The notes under the pieces were generated by a model. The model was not told where the DNA came from and did no database searches. It saw nothing but the letters and a program-made list of their open reading frames with translations. A stretch of 64,000 bases of DNA from Salegentibacter flavus (GTDB lineage: Bacteria; Bacteroidota; Bacteroidia; Flavobacteriales; Flavobacteriaceae). The stretch spans positions 1 to 64,000 of the forward strand of contig NZ_FOVL01000011.1 in assembly GCF_900115145.1 (NCBI RefSeq), in the 5' to 3' direction. Of this stretch, positions 53,714 through 62,485 are shown piece by piece. Position numbers and translations under genes: made by a program. Each line of letters begins with the position of its first letter. Position 1 is the first letter of the stretch.

Positions 53714-56700
53714 TTAACCTACCACATTCACGATTTTTCCTGGGACTACGATCACCTTTTTAGGGGCACGGCCATCCAGTTGTTTTTGTGTGCGTTTATC
53801 GGCTAGAACCGTTTTTTCAATTTCATCCTTTGGCATATCCAGCGGTAACTCAATCATAAATCGCATTTTCCCGTTGAAGGAAATCGGGTAGTTCTTAGTG
53901 CTTTCTACGAGGTATCTTTCTTCATAAACCGGGTATTCAGCTGTTACTACAGATTCTGAATTTCCTAACTTATTCCATAATTCTTCTGCGATATGCGGGG
54001 CATACGGCGCGATAAGCACAGCGAGCGGCTCCAGTATTTCCCGACTATTACATTTTTGTGCCGAAAGCTCATTCACGCAAATCATAAAAGTTGAAACCGA
54101 AGTATTAAAACTGAATTCCTCTATATCTTCTGTTACTTTCTTGATGGTTTTATGCAAAGTCTTTAATGAATCGGCTGAAGCTTTTTCTTCGGAGACTTCA
54201 AATTGCTCCCCGTTGTGATAGAGCTTCCAAATCTTTTTAAGGAAATTATGAACTCCCGTGATTCCCGCGGTATTCCAGGGTTTTGCCTGTTCTAAAGGAC
54301 CGAGGAACATCTCGTACATTCTAAGCGTATCGGCGCCGTAATCTTCACAAATATCATCGGGGTTTACCACGTTATACTTGGATTTCGACATTTTTTCGAC
54401 TTCGCGACCTACTATATAAGGACCATCTTTTTCGGTTAAAAATTTAGCATCTTTAAATTCAGGACGCCATTCTTTAAAGCCTTCGATATCCAATTCATCA
54501 GAGTGGTTTACCAGGGAAACATCGGCGTGAATTGATATTACTTGAAATTCAATTTTATTCTTAAAGAAGTCAAGAATTTCCGAACGATTAAGGCTTTCCA
54601 ACTTAGAAAGAATAAGTGGATCATCCCCAAACCATTCTTTTAATTTATAGTAAGGAAGTGCTGGTAATTCTTCAGATAAGGAATGTAAATAAGTGTTTTC
54701 TCTTTCCTTTGAAACAAAAAATTCTCCCGGCTTATCAAATAATTTTTCAGAAATTAAAGTTGGTCTTGATTTGATTGGGTGATATGTTTTCGTATTATTC
54801 TCTTCTAAAACCAAGTACGCTAACTCTCTAAAAACAAAAGCACTCTGCCCCAAAATCATCCCCTGGTTGATCAGCTTTTTAAAAGGTTCATCCACCGTGA
54901 GGAACCCTCGGTCGTGCAGGAACTTTGTCCAGAAACGGGAATACAACAAATGGCCTGTAGCATGCTCGCTTCCGCCTATGTATAAATCCACATTCTCCCA
55001 GTATTTTTGAGCTTCTTTAGAAACAAATTCCTGGTCGTTTCCGGCATCCATATAACGGAAAAGGTACCAGGAACTTCCGGCCCAACCGGGCATAGTATTC
55101 AATTCCAATGGGAACACAGTTATATCATCTATCTTCTCATTGCTTACCACCTCATTGGATTTTGTATCCCAGGCCCAGGTAGTTGCGTTGCCCAATGGCG
55201 GTTCGCCGGTTTCGGTAGGTAAATATTTTTCAACTTCGGGAAGTCGCAGCGGTAAATGCTGAGCATCTATCATTTGCGGCATTCCGTTCACATAATAAAC
55301 CGGAAATGGCTCCCCCCAATAACGCTGGCGGCTAAAAACAGCATCACGCAATCGGTAATTGGTTTTGCCGTAACCATGACCGGTTTTCTCCAGTTCCAGA
55401 ATAACTTTTTGCAGGGCTTCCTTGTATTCCAATCCGCTAAGGAAATCGGAATTCGCGATCACGGTTCCTTCTTTTCCTGAAAAGGCTTCCTGGGAAATAT
55501 CAACGTTTTCAAAAATATTAGGAATAGGAATCTCAAAATGCTTTGCAAAATCGTAATCCCGCTGATCGCCACAAGGAACAGCCATTACCGCCCCGGTTCC
55601 ATAACCGGCAAGCACGTAATCTCCTATCCAGATCGGGATAGGTTCTTTAGTGAAAGGATGTTCTGCATAAGCCCCTGTAAACACCCCGGTAATGCTTTTT
55701 ACATCGGCCATACGTTCGCGTTCACTGCGTTTGGCACTGGCCGCTACATAGGCCTCAACCTCTTCCTTTTGCTGTGGGGTGGTGATCTTTTTAACCAAAT
55801 CGTGTTCGGGAGCTAAAGTCATAAAGCTTACTCCGAAAATGGTGTCGGGTCTTGTCGTAAATACAGATATCCGTGCTTGATGTGCAGTTAGACTGCCGTC
55901 ATCCTTAACCTTTTTCAGGGTCTCACCATATAAATTGAAATGCACCATCGCACCAACAGATTTTCCAATCCAGTTACGCTGACTTTCCTTTAAACTTTCG
56001 GTCCAGTCCAGTTGATCCAAGCCTTGCAATAAACGCTCTGAAAATGCAGAAATCCGCATACTCCATTGCGTCATTTTTTTGCGAACCACGGGATAACCTC
56101 CACGTTCAGAAACGCCGTTCACAATCTCATCGTTGGCCAAAACGGTTCCTAATTGCGGACACCAGTTTACTTCAGTTTCAGCGAGATAAGTTAATCTGTA
56201 TTTAAGAAAGATTCTTTGTTTTTCTTCCGAAGAAAAATTATTCCAGTCATCTGCAGAAAATTCTTCCACATCATCATCACAAGCGGCATTTACCCGGGAA
56301 TTCCCTTCCGAAGCAAAAATTTCTTCTAATTCAGAAACAGGTCGGGATTTATCGGCCTCGAGATCATACCAGGATTCAAAAAGCTGGATGAAGATCCACT
56401 GCGTCCATTTATAATATTCAGGGTCGCTGGTGCGTACTTCCCTACTCCAATCGAAAGAAAACCCGATTTTGTCGAGCTGCTCCCGGTATCTTTCAATATT
56501 CTTCGCTGTGGTAAGCGCCGGGTGTTGCCCGGTTTGAATAGCATATTGTTCTGCCGGCAAGCCAAAACTATCGTAACCCTGAGGATGCAAAACATTAAAA
56601 CCTGTATGGCGTTTATAGCGCGCGTAAATATCGCTGGCAATATAACCCAGCGGGTGCCCAACGTGAAGTCCGGCACCCGAAGGATAAGGGAACATATCCA

Positions 56701-56806
56701 ACACGTAATACTTAGGTTTATCGGATGAATTGCTGGCACGAAAAGTTTGATTTTCGGCCCAGTATTTTTGCCATTTGGCTTCAATATCGTTAAAGTTGTA
56801 ACTCAT
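53714..56806 (-). CDS. leuS: leucyl-tRNA synthetase
   Basis: A class I aminoacyl-tRNA synthetase of 1030 residues, longer than the common 810-950. Class I signatures are HVGH (48-51) and KMSKS (about 807). The editing domain contains FTTRPDTIFGVSFM (about 310) and YGTGAVMAVPCGDQRDYDF. Two extra segments stand out. One, after FESWYDLEADKSRPVSELEE, recalls other flavobacterial LeuRS proteins. The other is a stretch of about 100 residues between GQSAFVFR (about 655) and HADVSLV (about 760) that is longer than I remember from relatives. The catalytic core looks intact. Confidence 0.97.
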   Translation of the reverse strand: MSYNFNDIEAKWQKYWAENQTFRASNSSDKPKYYVLDMFPYPSGAGLHVGHPLGYIASDIYARYKRHTGFNVLHPQGYDSFGLPAEQYAIQTGQHPALTTAKNIERYREQLDKIGFSFDWSREVRTSDPEYYKWTQWIFIQLFESWYDLEADKSRPVSELEEIFASEGNSRVNAACDDDVEEFSADDWNNFSSEEKQRIFLKYRLTYLAETEVNWCPQLGTVLANDEIVNGVSERGGYPVVRKKMTQWSMRISAFSERLLQGLDQLDWTESLKESQRNWIGKSVGAMVHFNLYGETLKKVKDDGSLTAHQARISVFTTRPDTIFGVSFMTLAPEHDLVKKITTPQQKEEVEAYVAASAKRSERERMADVKSITGVFTGAYAEHPFTKEPIPIWIGDYVLAGYGTGAVMAVPCGDQRDYDFAKHFEIPIPNIFENVDISQEAFSGKEGTVIANSDFLSGLEYKEALQKVILELEKTGHGYGKTNYRLRDAVFSRQRYWGEPFPVYYVNGMPQMIDAQHLPLRLPEVEKYLPTETGEPPLGNATTWAWDTKSNEVVSNEKIDDITVFPLELNTMPGWAGSSWYLFRYMDAGNDQEFVSKEAQKYWENVDLYIGGSEHATGHLLYSRFWTKFLHDRGFLTVDEPFKKLINQGMILGQSAFVFRELAYLVLEENNTKTYHPIKSRPTLISEKLFDKPGEFFVSKERENTYLHSLSEELPALPYYKLKEWFGDDPLILSKLESLNRSEILDFFKNKIEFQVISIHADVSLVNHSDELDIEGFKEWRPEFKDAKFLTEKDGPYIVGREVEKMSKSKYNVVNPDDICEDYGADTLRMYEMFLGPLEQAKPWNTAGITGVHNFLKKIWKLYHNGEQFEVSEEKASADSLKTLHKTIKKVTEDIEEFSFNTSVSTFMICVNELSAQKCNSREILEPLAVLIAPYAPHIAEELWNKLGNSESVVTAEYPVYEERYLVESTKNYPISFNGKMRFMIELPLDMPKDEIEKTVLADKRTQKQLDGRAPKKVIVVPGKIVNVVG

Positions 56807-57008
56807 TGTTTTGTTTTTCTTACCTTCAGGTTAAGCGCAAAGCGACTCCACATTAATGCCTGCAAATTTACAATTTTAAACCACTTATGGGAATTTAGGA
56901 AGAAGGGATTAGCAGATAAGATTTTACCTGAAAATTCCTTTTAAAATATTAGTTTTTAAATTAAATAGAGCGAATTTATTATCTTAGTATACTTCTAAAA
57001 TTACTTTA

Positions 57009-57230
57009 ATGAATATCCAGGAAGAAAAAATAAGCCTTGCTCAATTACTAATGGAGACTAATGATCCTGATATTATTAAATCTATTCGTGAGATTTTGAG
57101 CAAAAAAGAGCCAACAGATTTCTGGGAGAAGCTTTCACCTGAAGAAAAAGCTGAAATTGAAGCGGCTGATAACGAAATAGCCCGAGAGGAAACAACTTCT
57201 TATAAAAAATTCATTAAAAAGCACAGATAA
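57009..57230 (+). CDS. antitoxin of a RelE/ParE-type pair
   Basis: A 73-residue, highly charged helical protein. Residues FWEKLSPEEKAEIEAADNEI (about 38-57) resemble small antitoxins that accompany RelE/ParE toxins. Its stop overlaps the toxin start (TAATG). The module lies between leuS and the glycogen operon. The family assignment rests mainly on size, charge and partner. Confidence 0.7.
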   Translation: MNIQEEKISLAQLLMETNDPDIIKSIREILSKKEPTDFWEKLSPEEKAEIEAADNEIAREETTSYKKFIKKHR

Positions 57231-57539
57231 TGTCCCGAAAGGTAGTTATCACCAAAACTGCTGAGAAGAAGCTTAATGAGCTAATTGATTATTTGGGTGA
57301 AAACTGGTCTGAAAGGATAAAAAAGGAATTTATTAAAAAATTAGACCACAATCTTGAGATCATAAGAATCTATCCTGAAATATTTTCCAAAATCCGATGC
57401 AAAACCTGGATTACATCGCGCCGTAAGCACAAAACAAACTATTATATTTTATCGGTATAATTCCTCTGAAATTAAGATTGTCACATTGTTCGATACCCGG
57501 CAACACCCCAATAGGTTATATAAAGATTTGCAGAGGTAG
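57230..57539 (+). pseudogene. RelE/ParE-family toxin, split by a one-base frameshift
   Basis: The first frame gives 76 residues starting like a ParE/RelE toxin (VVITKTAEKKLNELIDYLGE) and then runs into unrelated residues after YPEIF. Shifting frame by one base at the TTTT run (57383-57386) restores the family C-terminus: PKSDAKPGLHRAVSTKQTI, then IFYRYNSSEIKIVTLFDTRQ and HPNRLYKDLQR, with a stop at 57537-57539. Removing one T would give a normal toxin of about 102 residues. It is therefore an inactivated toxin, a sequencing error in the homopolymer, or a frameshift read-through gene. Confidence 0.8.
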
Positions 57540-57743
57540 GCTTAATCCTTTCTAATTCAGGTTCTATTCCTATAGAAATCAAATGAGATTTAAGACTTCC
57601 TTAATGTAGCTTATCCTATTATTTCAGTAGATTTATAGGGAAATGGTGTTAACAAGGTTTATTATTTTGAATTTTTACAATACAACAACCTTATAGTCAT
57701 CAAAAAAACCTGACTAACTCAATAATCTTTCAAAGATTTTAAT

Positions 57744-59153
57744 ATGAACGTGATACACGTAAGCGCCGAATGTTACCCAATCGCAAAAGTTGGAGGTCTG
57801 GGTGATGTTGTGGGTTCTTTGCCAAAATACCAGCAGGAGGCCGGAGCCAACGCCAGGGTGGTAATGCCTTTTTATGATAATAAATTCACCGCTGCTCACA
57901 AATTCAAAAGTGTTTACGAGTCGGAATTGGTTCTGGGTGAAGACATTTATCCTTATAAGATCCTAAAATTAAAAGAAGATGTTTTAGATATTGAAGTCCT
58001 GTTTGTGGATATTCCGGAATTTTTATTTAAGGATTATATTTATTCAGATGATGATACCGCGCGCTTTACGGCTTTTCAGATCGCGGTAATGGATTGGTTA
58101 CTCACCTTGAAAGAAAAACCTTCCATAATTCATTGCCACGACCATCACACAGGATTAATTCCGTTTATGGCGCAGGAATGTGTAAAACATAAACCGCTTA
58201 ATGGAATTCCGGTAATCCTGACTATTCACAACGCCCAATACCAGGGCTGGTTTTCGCATGATAAAGTACATTATCTCCCGGCTTTTGATATTAAGCATAT
58301 TGGTTTGCTTGACTGGGATGGTATGATAAATCCTTTAGCAGCGGGAATAAAATGCGCCTGGCGGGTAACTACGGTTTCCCCGAGTTATATAGAGGAATTG
58401 CAACAAGCTGCAAATGGTTTGGAAAGTTTGCTGAGCCATGAAAAGGAAAAATGTGTTGGAATCCTAAACGGAATTGACGCCGAAGTATGGAATCCAGAAA
58501 CCGATGAATTCATCATAAAAAATTATTCGGCTAAAAATATTCAAACCGGAAAAACAGCCAACAAAAAATGGCTGTGCAAGGAATTTGGCTTTTCAGCTTC
58601 GAAACCATTATTCGCTTTTATTGGGAGACTGGTTTATGAAAAAGGAGCCGATCTTTTACCGGAAGTCATAGATAAAGTCCTTTCAAAAAAGGATTGCAGC
58701 ATCCTTATTTTAGGATCGGGTAATCCAGAAGTGGAAAGCGAATTAGAAAGCCTGAGGAATAAACATAAAGGCGTTTACAATGCTTTTATTGGTTACGATG
58801 AAAAACTTTCTCACCTCATCTATGCCGGCGCCGATTTTCTTTTAATGCCGTCCCGGGTAGAACCCTGCGGGCTCAATCAATTATATTCCCTTCGTTATGG
58901 TACAATCCCCGTGGTGCGAAGCATTGGAGGCTTAAAAGACACCGTTGTGGATGTTAAAGATGGCGGCTTCGGATTTTCTCACACGGAAGCTTCAGAAGGA
59001 GATATTCTTCAAACTTTAAACAGGGCCATTGAATTTTATAAGGACCAACCTGAATTTAAAAAAACCAGAAAGCATATTATGGGCATTGATCATTCCTGGG
59101 ATGTTTCGGCTCAACAGTATATCGATTTGTATAACTCTATAAAAAGCGGCTAA
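57744..59153 (+). CDS. glgA: glycogen synthase (ADP-glucose)
   Basis: A 469-residue GT5 glycosyltransferase that extends alpha-1,4-glucan from ADP-glucose. The ADP-glucose motif KVGGLG is at 15-20, with HCHDHHTGLIP (about 132-142) and the C-terminal SRVEPCGLNQLYSLRYGTIP (about 374-393, acceptor/donor Glu). It is the first gene of the operon glgA-glgC-glgB, 2 nt from glgC. No convincing promoter was seen in the 200 nt upstream. Confidence 0.96.
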   Translation: MNVIHVSAECYPIAKVGGLGDVVGSLPKYQQEAGANARVVMPFYDNKFTAAHKFKSVYESELVLGEDIYPYKILKLKEDVLDIEVLFVDIPEFLFKDYIYSDDDTARFTAFQIAVMDWLLTLKEKPSIIHCHDHHTGLIPFMAQECVKHKPLNGIPVILTIHNAQYQGWFSHDKVHYLPAFDIKHIGLLDWDGMINPLAAGIKCAWRVTTVSPSYIEELQQAANGLESLLSHEKEKCVGILNGIDAEVWNPETDEFIIKNYSAKNIQTGKTANKKWLCKEFGFSASKPLFAFIGRLVYEKGADLLPEVIDKVLSKKDCSILILGSGNPEVESELESLRNKHKGVYNAFIGYDEKLSHLIYAGADFLLMPSRVEPCGLNQLYSLRYGTIPVVRSIGGLKDTVVDVKDGGFGFSHTEASEGDILQTLNRAIEFYKDQPEFKKTRKHIMGIDHSWDVSAQQYIDLYNSIKSG

Positions 59154-59155
59154 AT

Positions 59156-60424
59156 ATGTTAAATGACAAAGTATTATCAGTTATTCTTGGGGGCGGTCAG
59201 GGCACAAGGCTCCACCCATTAACAGAAAGCAGATCTAAACCAGCAGTCCCTATTGCGGGGAAATATCGCCTTGTAGATATTCCAATCTCCAACTGCATTA
59301 ATGCAAACCTAAAAAGGATGTATGTGTTAACGCAGTTTAATTCTGCGTCGTTAAACAAGCACATTAAAAATACTTATCATTTCAGCTTTTTTAGTTCGGC
59401 TTTTGTAGATGTTTTGGCGGCAGAGCAAACCCCAAATAACAAAACCTGGTACCAGGGTACCGCCGATGCGGTTAGGCAGGGAATGCATCATTTTAAGAAA
59501 CATAAATTTGATTATTTCCTTATTCTTTCAGGAGATCAGTTATACCATATGGATTACAATAAAATGGTCCAGCAACATATTGATACAAGTGCCGATATTA
59601 CCATAGGTACCGTTCCCGTTAATGCAAAAGATGCCCCGAGCTTCGGAATAATGAAAACCGATAACGATAATAATATTACTTCGTTTATAGAAAAACCAAA
59701 ATCTGAACTTTTACCAGACTGGACTTCACCAACCGGCCCTGAAATGGAAGCCGAAGGTCGATCATATTTAGGTTCTATGGGGATTTATGTTTTTAACCGG
59801 AAATTGTTGGAAAAACTAATGGACGATCCCAACACTATAGATTTTGGTAAAGAAATAATTCCGCAGGCCATAGGGAACAAAAAAGTGTGCAGCTACCAGT
59901 TCGAAGGTTACTGGACAGATATCGGAAATATTGAATCCTTTTTTGAAGCAAACATCGGGTTAACGGAAGACATTCCGAAGTTTAACCTTTACGATATGGA
60001 AAACAGGGTTTTCACCCGGGCAAGGATTCTCCCAACTTCAAAAATTTCAGGGACGACATTGAAAAAAGCTGTTATTGCTGAAGGTTGTATAATCCACGCC
60101 AATGAAATTGAGTCTTCGGTAATAGGCATCCGGTCCAGGATTGGCAGAGGTTCGGTTATAAAAAATTGTTACATGATGGGAAGCGATTTTTATGAATCTT
60201 TAGAAGAAATGGAAGGAAATAAAATTGAAATTCTCACTGGTATAGGAGAAAATTGCACGATTAAAAATGCTATCATCGATAAAAATTGCAGAATTGGAGA
60301 TAACACGACTATCAATGGCGGCCCCCATTTAGAAGATGCAGAAACAGATGCTTACGTAATTAAAGAAGGAATTGTAGTGCTTAAGAAAGAAGCGATTCTT
60401 CCACCCGGAACAACCATAGGATAA
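59156..60424 (+). CDS. glgC: glucose-1-phosphate adenylyltransferase
   Basis: A 422-residue enzyme that makes ADP-glucose from ATP and glucose-1-phosphate, the committed step of bacterial glycogen synthesis. GGGQGTRLHPLTESRSKPAV (about 12-31) is the nucleotide-binding loop, and WYQGTADAVRQG (about 100-111) is the active-site part. The C-terminal half is a left-handed beta-helix with hexapeptide-like repeats. It is tightly packed with glgA and glgB. Confidence 0.96.
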   Translation: MLNDKVLSVILGGGQGTRLHPLTESRSKPAVPIAGKYRLVDIPISNCINANLKRMYVLTQFNSASLNKHIKNTYHFSFFSSAFVDVLAAEQTPNNKTWYQGTADAVRQGMHHFKKHKFDYFLILSGDQLYHMDYNKMVQQHIDTSADITIGTVPVNAKDAPSFGIMKTDNDNNITSFIEKPKSELLPDWTSPTGPEMEAEGRSYLGSMGIYVFNRKLLEKLMDDPNTIDFGKEIIPQAIGNKKVCSYQFEGYWTDIGNIESFFEANIGLTEDIPKFNLYDMENRVFTRARILPTSKISGTTLKKAVIAEGCIIHANEIESSVIGIRSRIGRGSVIKNCYMMGSDFYESLEEMEGNKIEILTGIGENCTIKNAIIDKNCRIGDNTTINGGPHLEDAETDAYVIKEGIVVLKKEAILPPGTTIG

Positions 60425-60425
60425 T

Positions 60426-62336
60426 ATGACAAAAGTTATAACGCATAGTTTATTTTCTGAATTTGATATTAACTTATTTAAGTCGGGGAAACATTTTCGC
60501 TTATACGAGAAATTTGGTTCCCACCCACTCACGCTCAATAAGGTTAAAGGAACTTATTTTGCGGTTTGGGCCCCCGGCGCCAAACAGGTTTCGGTGATTG
60601 GCGATTTTAATTTCTGGAAAGACGGTGAATATCAACTGAATGTGCGTTGGGACGGCAGCGGAATTTGGGAAGGTTTTATTCCGAATGTTGAAAAAGGGAA
60701 TTTATATAAGTATAAAATCCACAGCAATCATAATGAGATTATTACCGAAAAAGCCGATCCTTATGCCAGGCGCTGCGAACACCCCCCAAATACGGCTTCT
60801 GTTGTTTGGGAAGACGATTATCAATGGAAGGATAAATCCTGGCTGAAAAAGCGGAAAAAACATAATTCTTTAAACGCTCCTTTTTCCGTTTATGAAGTGC
60901 ATTTATCTTCCTGGAAGAGAAAAATTGAAGAAAACCGGTCCCTTTCTTACCGGGAACTCGCCACAGAATTGGTTTCCTATGTAAAAGAAATGGGCTTTAC
61001 TCACGTAGAGTTAATGCCCATTATGGAATATCCATATGACCCAAGTTGGGGATACCAAATCACCGGATATTTCGCACCCACCTCGCGATTTGGCTATCCT
61101 GATGAATTCAAATTTCTGGTAGATAAACTCCACGAAAATGATATTGGGGTGATCCTGGATTGGGTACCTTCACACTTTCCGGAAGACAGTCATGGACTTG
61201 GATATTTTGACGGTACACACCTTTACGAACATCCAGACCCCAAAAGAGGCTATCATCCCGATTGGAAAAGTTTGATTTTTAATTATAACCGAAACGAGGT
61301 AAGGGCGTTTTTGATCAGCAATGCTTTATATTGGTTAGAACAATTTCACATTGATGGAATTCGGGTAGATGCCGTGGCTTCCATTCTTTACCTTGATTAT
61401 TCCCGGGAAGAGGGCGAATGGGAACCTAACGAATTTGGCGGAAATAAAAACCTGGAGGCTATTTCATTTCTGGAAGAACTCAACAAAGAAGTTTATGCTT
61501 CATTTCCCGACGTACAAACTATTGCTGAAGAATCTACCGCTTACAGCGGCGTTTCAAAACCGGTGTTTTTAGGTGGACTCGGTTTTGGAATGAAATGGAT
61601 GATGGGCTGGATGCACGATACGCTTCAGTATTTTGCAAAAGAACCTGTATATCGAAAACATCACCAAAACGACATCACCTTTTCCCTCACCTACGCTTTT
61701 ACCGAAAATTTTATGCTTCCGCTATCTCACGATGAAGTGGTTTACGGCAAACATTCTATTTTAGGAAGAATGCCGGGAGACGAATGGCAGCGTTTTGCTA
61801 ATTTACGCTTGCTTTATGCCTATATGTTTACTCATCCGGGAACAAAATTATTGTTTCAGGGTTGTGAATTTGGGCAAAGTGAAGAATGGGATTTTCAGGA
61901 AAGTTTGGACTGGCATTTATTGGAATATGAATCCCATAAAGGAATTCAGGAAGTGATAAAAGCTTTAAATGAATTCTATAAATCGGAGCCCGCTTTGTAT
62001 GAAAAACAATTTATGCCCGAAGGTTTCGAGTGGATTGATTACAGCGACGCCGAGAATTCGGTGATAACATTTATCAGAAAAGGAAGTCAGCCAAAAGACA
62101 ATTTGATTATTGTGTGTAATCTAACCCCAATTCCGAGGGAAAATTACCGAATCGGACTGCCAGAATCGGGAGAAATCAAAGAGGTTTTCAACAGCGACAA
62201 CAAGAAATTCTTCGGAACAGGTGATTATCAGAACAATTCTAAAACTACCACCGCAAAGACCTGGCATTCCAGAAAAAATTCAGCAGTAATAGATATTCCG
62301 CCTTTGGCGATGCTTGCTTTTAAATATTCAAATTAG
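60426..62336 (+). CDS. glgB: 1,4-alpha-glucan branching enzyme
   Basis: A 636-residue GH13 enzyme that introduces alpha-1,6 branches. An N-terminal CBM48 domain (FAVWAPGAKQVSVIGDFNFW, about 46-65) precedes the catalytic barrel, with GIRVDAVASILY (nucleophile Asp, about 315), TIAEESTAYSGV (acid/base Glu, about 364) and LSHDEVVYGKHS (about 435). It starts 1 nt after the glgC stop. No linked glycogen phosphorylase or debranching gene is visible before the GH31 gene. Confidence 0.96.
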   Translation: MTKVITHSLFSEFDINLFKSGKHFRLYEKFGSHPLTLNKVKGTYFAVWAPGAKQVSVIGDFNFWKDGEYQLNVRWDGSGIWEGFIPNVEKGNLYKYKIHSNHNEIITEKADPYARRCEHPPNTASVVWEDDYQWKDKSWLKKRKKHNSLNAPFSVYEVHLSSWKRKIEENRSLSYRELATELVSYVKEMGFTHVELMPIMEYPYDPSWGYQITGYFAPTSRFGYPDEFKFLVDKLHENDIGVILDWVPSHFPEDSHGLGYFDGTHLYEHPDPKRGYHPDWKSLIFNYNRNEVRAFLISNALYWLEQFHIDGIRVDAVASILYLDYSREEGEWEPNEFGGNKNLEAISFLEELNKEVYASFPDVQTIAEESTAYSGVSKPVFLGGLGFGMKWMMGWMHDTLQYFAKEPVYRKHHQNDITFSLTYAFTENFMLPLSHDEVVYGKHSILGRMPGDEWQRFANLRLLYAYMFTHPGTKLLFQGCEFGQSEEWDFQESLDWHLLEYESHKGIQEVIKALNEFYKSEPALYEKQFMPEGFEWIDYSDAENSVITFIRKGSQPKDNLIIVCNLTPIPRENYRIGLPESGEIKEVFNSDNKKFFGTGDYQNNSKTTTAKTWHSRKNSAVIDIPPLAMLAFKYSN

Positions 62337-62485
62337 TAAAATACTCCATAGAATGATAGCAGGTTTCAAATTGGCTTGAAAGCCTAATATCGTTATAGTT
62401 AATAAACGCTTATAAATATTTTGTGAACCGCAACTTATATATCAGAACTATTCAGTTCTTTTACCGCCCAGTAATATTTTAAATT

